This document shows, piece by piece, positions 50,519-56,149 of a stretch of 56,149 nucleotides of DNA. The notes below the pieces were generated by a model that saw only the letters and a list, made by a program, of their open reading frames with translations, made no database searches and was not told where the DNA came from. A program made the position numbers and the translations under genes. Where the stretch lies: positions 1 through 56,149 of the forward strand of contig QOOZ01000051.1 in the NCBI GenBank assembly GCA_003331195.1, given 5' to 3'. The DNA comes from Puniceicoccaceae bacterium (GTDB taxonomy: Bacteria > Verrucomicrobiota > Verrucomicrobiia > Opitutales > Coraliomargaritaceae). The stretch's first letter is position 1. Each line of letters begins with the position of its first letter.

Positions 50519-50815
50519 ATGAACACAATAGCTTTTATTCAGAATATCAACGGACCAGAGATCCTCCTGATCTTCCTTATTGTTTTATTACTTTTTGGAG
50601 CTAAGCGCTTGCCAGAGCTATTTAAGTCATTTGGCAAATCAATCCGTGAGTTTAAGAAAGCCACTACGGAAATCGAAGAAGACATCCGCACCGCTATGGA
50701 CGAAGAGCCTGAAAAGCCTGCCGCCAATACAACGAACTTAGAGCAACCGTCCAAGCATGTTGAAGCCGAAAGCGTAGATGCACCTGCAGAAGAAGGAAAT
50801 GGGGATAAAGTCTAA
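50519..50815 (+). CDS. tatA: Sec-independent translocase component TatA/TatE
   Basis: A 98-aa Tat pore subunit. INGPEILLIFLIVLLLFGAKRLPELFKSFG carries the membrane helix and the FGAKRLPEL hinge (the key box), followed by an amphipathic helix SIREFKKATTEIEEDIR and an acidic tail. The ATG at 50519 follows a T-rich stretch; the open frame upstream is ignored. tatB and tatC are not near. It is convergent with the minus-strand envelope operon. Confidence 0.92.
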   Translation: MNTIAFIQNINGPEILLIFLIVLLLFGAKRLPELFKSFGKSIREFKKATTEIEEDIRTAMDEEPEKPAANTTNLEQPSKHVEAESVDAPAEEGNGDKV

Positions 50816-50863
50816 ATAGGGGAACTGCTCCGCGCAATCGCCGCCGCAGCGCATAACTTTCTC

Positions 50864-52768
50864 CTAATCCTGATCACGTAAACCAGACATCAGCGCTGAA
50901 GTCTCGCGCTGTATGCCTTGGCGGCAGAGGCGGCTGACAGGGTAGATGTCCTGAGCGGCTAGATAGGCTGCGAGCGAACCAGCGTGGTGACCGTCTTCAG
51001 CTTGTCGCTCAGCGCGGTCAATTTGGAGCACGAAATCTGCCACGCGAGACGCTAGCTCAGCACGAGCTTGATTCATCGGGCCATCGCTCGGGTCGACCTT
51101 AGCAGCCTCAACTAATAGCTCCCATGCGGCATAAGCTTCACCCTGCTTGACGAGTTCCTTGCTTTGGTTCACCAAAAGGTCAATCCGTGCGACTTGCTCG
51201 ACCACCTCCATTAAAAGTGGGCGGCGCTGAGTATCATCAGCCAGCGCGAAGCCTAAATCCATGCGGCGTTCGTAGATACCGCGACGATCCATGCGCTTGT
51301 AGAGGTCATCGAAAATCTTCACGCCTTGCGAACCAGCGGTGGCAAGCTTGGTAGTCTCTTGCTGAAAGTCACGAATCGCGGGGTTGGACGGCCAAATTTC
51401 AATCGCTGTCTGTAGCTCAGAACGAGACTTATCGATATCGCCGAGGTTCCGATACTGCGAAGCAGCAAAAACGGCCATATCGCTCATACTCTTGGCAGTT
51501 TCGACAGCGGAGAGCACCCGGTTTTTGGGGAAATCTTCTGCTAATTTATAAATTTCATCGGCGAGTTCGGAAACACCAATATAGTCTTTCGATTCAGCGA
51601 GTTCGCCTGCTTCAATCAAGCCGCGGTTGAGTTCAAGTAAGTGGCGGCGTTGATCGGCTGGTATCTTGTTCAGTTCAGTCAGATATTCACCAAGGAAGAA
51701 GACTTCCTGCAAACGCTCCAGCGCAATGAGGCTACGTTTCTCTTCGTAGGCAGCGTTGACCGCATCAACACCCTTATTGACATCGTTAATCGCTTCGCGG
51801 GCGATGAATGTCATACTGTCAACAGTGAAGGCAAGATCGCTGCCTGGGAGGAATTCTTGAAGTTGATCTTTGCCCACTTCAAGTGACTGGTGGGAGCCCT
51901 TAAAAATCGATTGGTAGAAGCCTGCAAGGACCAGTGCGTGCTCAAAGCGGCGCTGGAGCATAAAACTAACGATCTGACTCTGGAACTGAAGCTTCGCTTG
52001 CAGGCCAGTCATGGCAGATTGGGTTTCTAGCGCGATGATGCGTGCTTCGGTCTCGGCTAGGTCGAGCATTCGGAAGGCTGCTTCAGAAGTGATCGACTCG
52101 GTGCCATCGGAAACAACTTCCTCCCCGTCACCCCGACGATTACCACTTTCAAGAAGACGTTTCTCACGGATATTTTTCAGCGCCAACGCACGATTGGCGA
52201 CAACTTCCTGTTGAAATTGACGCACTTGGGAGAGCTCGCGCTGCGTCATTGTGACGCCACGACTCTCTTTGCGAATACGCCAGGCATTGAATACTTGGTT
52301 GGCTACAATGGTGCTGTTGCCGCCATCAAGGTCGAAACGGGAAGCGCGGAAGAGGAGTTCCCAGGTATCAAGAATTGCATCGTCGCTATTATTGTTAGAA
52401 ACGGAAAGCCGATCAATAATATCGGCCATCAACCGGGCGTATTGCGTCTCTTCTTCGGTCGGTGAGGCGAGCAGGAAACGCTCGAAACGAGAGCGGAAAG
52501 CGCGTTGTTCTGAGAGGTTGAAGTTCTTCCCCTTCCACTCGAAGCTACCGTTCTCAAAGTCCAGTGAGTCGCTGCTAGGGTCGAAGACACGGTTGGCCAT
52601 TTCGAGGAAGGTATTACTCTCAAACATGCCGCCAGCGGGGGCAGATGCGCTGGCCTGCGCTGCTTGTGGCATGGGAGTTATGCTGCTCGTAGGAAAGCCA
52701 CCTTGTGCCGAAGCAATAGAGGCGAGAGCAACGAGTCCTAGACTAATACTTTTGTAGTGCTTCCACAT
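50864..52768 (-). CDS. Large exported helical protein of unknown function
   Basis: About 634 aa with a signal peptide ([19 protein letters not shown]) and a mostly alpha-helical body with TPR-like pairs near the C-terminus ([40 protein letters not shown]). No enzyme motif. I do not recognise the family. An open frame reaches 52789, but GGAGG lies inside those first codons at the right distance for the ATG at 52768, which decides the start. It overlaps the end of the upstream lipoprotein gene by 26 nt. Third gene of the ABC-lipoprotein-helical operon. Confidence 0.75.
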   Translation of the reverse strand: MWKHYKSISLGLVALASIASAQGGFPTSSITPMPQAAQASASAPAGGMFESNTFLEMANRVFDPSSDSLDFENGSFEWKGKNFNLSEQRAFRSRFERFLLASPTEEETQYARLMADIIDRLSVSNNNSDDAILDTWELLFRASRFDLDGGNSTIVANQVFNAWRIRKESRGVTMTQRELSQVRQFQQEVVANRALALKNIREKRLLESGNRRGDGEEVVSDGTESITSEAAFRMLDLAETEARIIALETQSAMTGLQAKLQFQSQIVSFMLQRRFEHALVLAGFYQSIFKGSHQSLEVGKDQLQEFLPGSDLAFTVDSMTFIAREAINDVNKGVDAVNAAYEEKRSLIALERLQEVFFLGEYLTELNKIPADQRRHLLELNRGLIEAGELAESKDYIGVSELADEIYKLAEDFPKNRVLSAVETAKSMSDMAVFAASQYRNLGDIDKSRSELQTAIEIWPSNPAIRDFQQETTKLATAGSQGVKIFDDLYKRMDRRGIYERRMDLGFALADDTQRRPLLMEVVEQVARIDLLVNQSKELVKQGEAYAAWELLVEAAKVDPSDGPMNQARAELASRVADFVLQIDRAERQAEDGHHAGSLAAYLAAQDIYPVSRLCRQGIQRETSALMSGLRDQD

Positions 52769-53189
52769 AAATGAGCCCTCCTTTTTCAATGATAGCCTGC
52801 AACTCGTAGCGCTGACCTACGTGTAAATTATCCCCAGCAGATTCTGCTACGAAAACAGGTAAGCGGGCGTCACTATCCTCAGCAACTACTGCAAGGACGC
52901 GACCGAGACCTTTTTCCCATTTAAGCTGCTCGTTAATCTGCACTCGGAGCGTATAACGGTTCCCTAGGAAGTCGCCGGGCTTTTGCAGGTAAATATCGAT
53001 CGGTAGCACTTCAAGATCGGAGCCTTTGCGTTCGCCACAAGCAATGAGGAAAAGCATTCCCCCCAGCAAGCTCAACGCGAAGGCGAGGCCTGTGAGTTTA
53101 CCTCGCACCCGACATTCCTTTTGGCTTCGACTAGCCTGGGCAATTTCAGGCACTTCGCGTGATAGAATAAAAGGCATATAGGATGGCAT
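52743..53189 (-). CDS. Lipoprotein in ABC-transporter operon
   Basis: A 148-aa protein with a signal helix [14 protein letters not shown] ending in a lipobox, then a compact beta-rich body ([40 protein letters not shown]) that could be a small OB- or beta-barrel-like fold. The called ATG at 53189 gives a long, polar lead before the signal; a GTG at 53108 ([14 protein letters not shown], read as Met) gives a normal signal peptide and may be the real start. It lies 30 nt after the ABC transporter gene and overlaps the next gene by 26 nt. Function unknown. Confidence 0.7.
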   Translation of the reverse strand: MPSYMPFILSREVPEIAQASRSQKECRVRGKLTGLAFALSLLGGMLFLIACGERKGSDLEVLPIDIYLQKPGDFLGNRYTLRVQINEQLKWEKGLGRVLAVVAEDSDARLPVFVAESAGDNLHVGQRYELQAIIEKGGLIYVEALQKY

Positions 53190-53219
53190 CGCAGTGGATT
53201 AATAAAAGTTACACTAGAG

Positions 53220-54875
53220 TTAATTCCAGCGTTTTTGCTGGCAACCCCAAAAGACCATAGCTGCACCGACGAGAAAATGAAGCAGGAGCACGGCAGCGGC
53301 CAATTCAGGTGTAGGAATCCACTCATTAGAATCGACTCGATAGGCATCGTAGAGGCGCGTATCACGCATTGATCCGAAATACCCGCCCCAGCCCCAGTAG
53401 GCATTTATAAAGGGGCGGCAGATCCAGACTAAAAATTCAGGCAAGGCTAACACAATCCCCGAAAGCGGCAACTGAAAGCCAACTAAATAGACCGAGAGAA
53501 GAGAAGCTTTGTCAGCCGAATTGAAGATGGCCGAAAAACCAAGACAGATTGCAGTCATTGAGACACAGCTCAAAACGAGAACGCAGGCTTGGGGTAAGGA
53601 TGCCCCGGGGAACTCACAGATGTATTTTACAAAGCCCATCATCCAAATGCCCTGCACCACCGCAATGAGTGAGGCGAAGATAAGCTTACTTGAGGCGTAG
53701 GATGCCGTGCTGAGGCCTGCGAAGCGCTCTTTTTCAAAGATCTGACGTTCGGCAGCGATCTCGCGCGCGCCGTTGTTACTCCCCATCAGGGTGAGTAAAA
53801 TCACCTGAAAGAGAATCAAGCCCGTGACCAAGGAAGCCATTTCCAAAGCATCAACCCGGTAACGTATGCCCGCCTCAATCTGCTCGACGGCCCCGCTCCC
53901 AGAGTCCAGAGCTAGCCCGCGTAGCTGCGGGATGCCGTCCCAAGCAAAGATAGTCACCAGCAACGGAAAACCGATAGTGATACCTAGCGTCAGCAGCCAG
54001 TAGCCGCGGTCGCGCTTAAAGAGGAGTGTGCGGCGTTTTAAGAGCGTCCAAGTCTGCGCCAGCGCAGTAGGTGGGGGTGACGAAACCACTGCGGTAAACT
54101 CCCCTCTTGGGGCGTCTTCCGACGACTCTGCCGTCCAGCGTTCGCGCCAGTGCTCGACCGGCTGTTCATTAAGTTGGTCATAAAGGTGCAGCGCATCAGG
54201 AATACCGAAGTGAGCATTCATGGTATCGAGTGCTCCCTGAAAGACAACCACGCCTTGATAGACGACAGTGATCCAATCGAACTCCTCCAGCTTCGCTAGA
54301 TTATGGATGATGCAAATGAAAGTTTTCTCTCGCTCATCGCGTAAGCGCTGGAGAACCGCAATAATTTGATCCTCCGAACGAGGGTCGAGCCCACTCGTCA
54401 CTTCATCGCAGACTAAGGTCTGAGGGTCGCCGACCAGTTCGAGGCCTAGACCGAGACGACGCAGTTGACCGCCGCTGAGATCGGAAACACGCTTATCTCG
54501 GTGCTCAGCCAAACCAATACGGTGCAGGATTTCGTCTAATCGCTCCTCTTTGACCCTGCGCTCTCGAACGCAGAGATCGAGCGCATAGCCGAGCGCCTCT
54601 TCGACTGAGAGCCGCTCATGCACAATGCTGAATTGAGGGGCGAAAGAGAGTTTCCCTTGCAGATCAAGGCTCTGGGTTACGGCTTCACCCGAGTAGCTGA
54701 CCTCCCCATCGCTGGGCAGAATACCCAGCATCGCTTTAACCAGAGTTGTCTTGCCACAGCCCGATGGGCCGATCACGGCATTGAGTCCCTTCGGCATGAA
54801 TTGAGCCGTCGCTCGGTCGAGTATACAGGTCCCCGAGGGTTGAATGACGACAGAAAGGTCCTTACATGCTAGCAT
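53220..54875 (-). CDS. ABCG-like half transporter (ATPase fused to ABC2 permease)
   Basis: A 551-aa protein with the ABC domain first: Walker [16 protein letters not shown], signature [15 protein letters not shown], Walker [17 protein letters not shown] and a His switch (CIIHNL). Then about six hydrophobic helices form an ABC2-type membrane domain: [53 protein letters not shown] and a C-terminal [15 protein letters not shown]. This order (ATPase then membrane) is that of ABCG half transporters and related bacterial exporters. The cargo is unknown. First gene of a three-gene run with an exported lipoprotein and a large helical protein, suggesting an envelope export or assembly unit. Confidence 0.88.
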   Translation of the reverse strand: MLACKDLSVVIQPSGTCILDRATAQFMPKGLNAVIGPSGCGKTTLVKAMLGILPSDGEVSYSGEAVTQSLDLQGKLSFAPQFSIVHERLSVEEALGYALDLCVRERRVKEERLDEILHRIGLAEHRDKRVSDLSGGQLRRLGLGLELVGDPQTLVCDEVTSGLDPRSEDQIIAVLQRLRDEREKTFICIIHNLAKLEEFDWITVVYQGVVVFQGALDTMNAHFGIPDALHLYDQLNEQPVEHWRERWTAESSEDAPRGEFTAVVSSPPPTALAQTWTLLKRRTLLFKRDRGYWLLTLGITIGFPLLVTIFAWDGIPQLRGLALDSGSGAVEQIEAGIRYRVDALEMASLVTGLILFQVILLTLMGSNNGAREIAAERQIFEKERFAGLSTASYASSKLIFASLIAVVQGIWMMGFVKYICEFPGASLPQACVLVLSCVSMTAICLGFSAIFNSADKASLLSVYLVGFQLPLSGIVLALPEFLVWICRPFINAYWGWGGYFGSMRDTRLYDAYRVDSNEWIPTPELAAAVLLLHFLVGAAMVFWGCQQKRWN

Positions 54876-54928
54876 TATTGTAACAAATTAACTTTGCTCA
54901 CGATAGAAAAGCCAGCATTTTGATCACT

Positions 54929-55570
54929 ATGTTGTTTTTACGAAAAATTCTTATTACCCTCCTACTCACAGCATTAAGCTGCCAACTCACCGCCGTCACC
55001 GTCACTACGCGCGGTATGCGGAACCAAGCAATCTACGGGATCGAATTTCCCGAAGAGACCCGAACCTATTACGGTAGCGAAGCTGGCGTGCAGTCCATCT
55101 CGACACAAGAATACATCACAGCCAACTTCCGAGTGATCGAGCTCAATGTTGTCACACAAGGTACTGCCCTACTACGCATTTACTATAGCCGTCCGCTCCG
55201 TCCCGGTGAACTACAGCAGGCCATGAGCGACGGTCTCGGCGCAACGGGTATTCCCGGTGGCAGTTCCATCATCCAACGACCGCTCCCCCCTCAAGTGCAA
55301 GCCATAGCGGACCGCGCAGCCGGCGTGAGTGAAGCCGTTACAGGCACTGAAGTGATGAAAGAATACCCCATCGCCACCCACGCACATACCATAGAGTTCC
55401 GCATTGGCAGCCGCGACGAGCTCCTCGAACTTCATCAAGAACTCAAAAAACACTGGTTAAAAGAACCCGCTTTTTTTGAAGGCGGCCAAATCGTTAGTGA
55501 AGACGAGTCCACCGACAAAGAGATGAAGCCACGCAGCCTCGGCGGCACACTATTCAAGGTGCAGGGATGA
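54929..55570 (+). CDS. Exported protein of unknown function
   Basis: About 213 aa with a signal peptide (RKILITLLLTALSCQLTA). The body has no recognised family; strands rich in Tyr and Thr (TYYGSEAGVQSISTQEYIT, ALLRIYYSRPLRPGELQ) come before a helical C-terminus. ATG at 54929 is preferred over a TTG at 54920. It is divergent from the ABC transporter gene (53-nt gap), so co-control is possible. Ends 22 nt before the convergent pseudogene. Confidence 0.65.
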   Translation: MLFLRKILITLLLTALSCQLTAVTVTTRGMRNQAIYGIEFPEETRTYYGSEAGVQSISTQEYITANFRVIELNVVTQGTALLRIYYSRPLRPGELQQAMSDGLGATGIPGGSSIIQRPLPPQVQAIADRAAGVSEAVTGTEVMKEYPIATHAHTIEFRIGSRDELLELHQELKKHWLKEPAFFEGGQIVSEDESTDKEMKPRSLGGTLFKVQG

Positions 55571-55592
55571 TACTGAGCATTTCAATACACGC

Positions 55593-55990
55593 TTACTTAT
55601 CCGCCACGTAAATCACGTAGGCGGCACGCTTGGAGCCAGCGTGGACTTTAGCCCGAATGTGCCCCACTCGGAATCCGACTGTTTCTATACGCGCCTTAAA
55701 GTGGGGGTCTTCGCCCGCCGACCAGAAGCCCGCGCGACCGCACTCGATCCCTCCAAGACAGTACGCAAAGTAAAGCCTAGCCCAAGTCCACCGATCATGA
55801 CGCGTGGCTTCGGCTGCTTTCTGACGAGTTCAATCCCTAACTTACCTAATAAAAGCTCCGAAGCCGACGCCTTCGAATGCATCAACTCTTGCCCTTGGAA
55901 GCTAATGGAATAAGCACCATCATGCTCGTATAGGGACATACGGGCTCCGTCGGGAGTCGTAGATTCAGCAAGTAGATTTCGTGGTTTCAT
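55593..55990 (-). pseudogene. Broken spermidine-synthase-like (aminopropyl/methyltransferase-fold) gene
   Basis: Two parts in different frames. From an ATG at 55990, about 80 residues match the front of a spermidine-synthase-like protein: LYEHDGAYSISFQGQELMHS, then PRVMIGGLGLGFTLRTVLEG with the SAM-type glycine loop. That frame runs on as non-homologous sequence to a stop at 55685. In another frame, from about 55739 to a stop at 55593, the expected C-terminus appears: GRAGFWSAGEDPHFKARIET, VGFRVGHIRAKVHAGSKRAA, YVIYVADK. Roughly the middle 80-110 residues of the usual protein are missing between them. So an internal deletion with a frame change has destroyed the gene, unless it is an assembly error. 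Confidence 0.75.
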
Positions 55991-56130
55991 GGACAGAGAG
56001 GGTTCTGTAAATCAAAAACTGGCAACTGTAAACATGAGGGCAACAAGTCGCGCTCCTACAAAATAAATCACAAAATAAATGCCCCCAAGATTCGACCTCC
56101 AGCATTCCCCGATCAATATCCTACCTAAAC

Positions 56131-56149
56131 ATGCCCTCGAAAAAAGAAT
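56131..56149 (+). CDS. Possible start of a gene cut by the window end
   Basis: An ATG opens six codons (MPSKKE) before the sequence stops, after a gap of about 140 nt on the plus strand. Too short to name; listed only so the edge is not read as empty. Confidence 0.25.

Overview
The window reads as an ordinary chromosomal stretch of a bacterium from the PVC superphylum. The best guess is Verrucomicrobiota, class Opitutia, near the Puniceicoccales/Coraliomargarita group. This rests on gene content and style and was not tested by a search: a housekeeping sigma factor with a long lysine/alanine-rich tail, many secreted TPR proteins, a PEGA lipoprotein, a YHYH protein, and widely scattered single-subunit genes of multi-subunit enzymes. 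Several genes best fit TTG or GTG starts. I see no insertion sequence, prophage, CRISPR array or rRNA. There is one tRNA (His-GUG). The cell looks diderm and aerobic (MscS, Tat, lipoproteins, FtsH, hemF, NDH-1, citrate synthase).

Layout. 1-5.3 kb: 3' end of malate dehydrogenase with its terminator, a cell-wall amidase, MscS, a DtxR-type metal regulator, a TPR protein and aroE. 5.3-11.9 kb (minus strand): ftsH, tilS, speA, gcvH and a PEGA lipoprotein. 12-18.6 kb: a CNNM/HlyC-like CBS protein, gltA, hisH, the fatty-acid cluster fabG-acpP-fabF (with a terminator between acpP and fabF), and an rluB-like pseudouridine synthase. 18.7-32.7 kb (mostly plus): nadK, a CCA/poly(A) nucleotidyltransferase, polA, a BaxI-like membrane protein, a fatty-acid desaturase, a YHYH protein, mutY, a small SET-domain protein, a PilB/GspE ATPase and a TPR protein. 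32.7-36.9 kb: rpsO with a hairpin-rich leader, a 68-nt inverted repeat, pnp and an unknown secreted protein. 37-41 kb: tRNA-His, an SDR protein, hemF-hemE and trpA. 41-44.2 kb (minus): a tight run of a DUF362-like protein, nuoA and a PTS-EIIA/diadenylate-cyclase fusion. 44.2-50.8 kb (plus): TPR lipoprotein, dnaG, rpoD, lipoprotein, tatA. 50.8-54.9 kb (minus): an ABCG-like transporter, a lipoprotein and a helical exported protein. The end holds an unknown secreted protein and a broken spermidine-synthase-like gene.

The most notable items are: (1) a three-part protein joining an EIIA(Ntr)-type domain, an alpha/beta middle domain and a DAC (c-di-AMP synthase) domain, immediately after nuoA; (2) the histone-H1-like tail of about 100 residues on RpoD, in the same window as a compact SET-domain methyltransferase; (3) a DnaG primase whose zinc ligands are mostly replaced; (4) RNA structures and long inverted repeats around rpsO-pnp; (5) a start-stop/mini-ORF arrangement before the tRNA nucleotidyltransferase gene.
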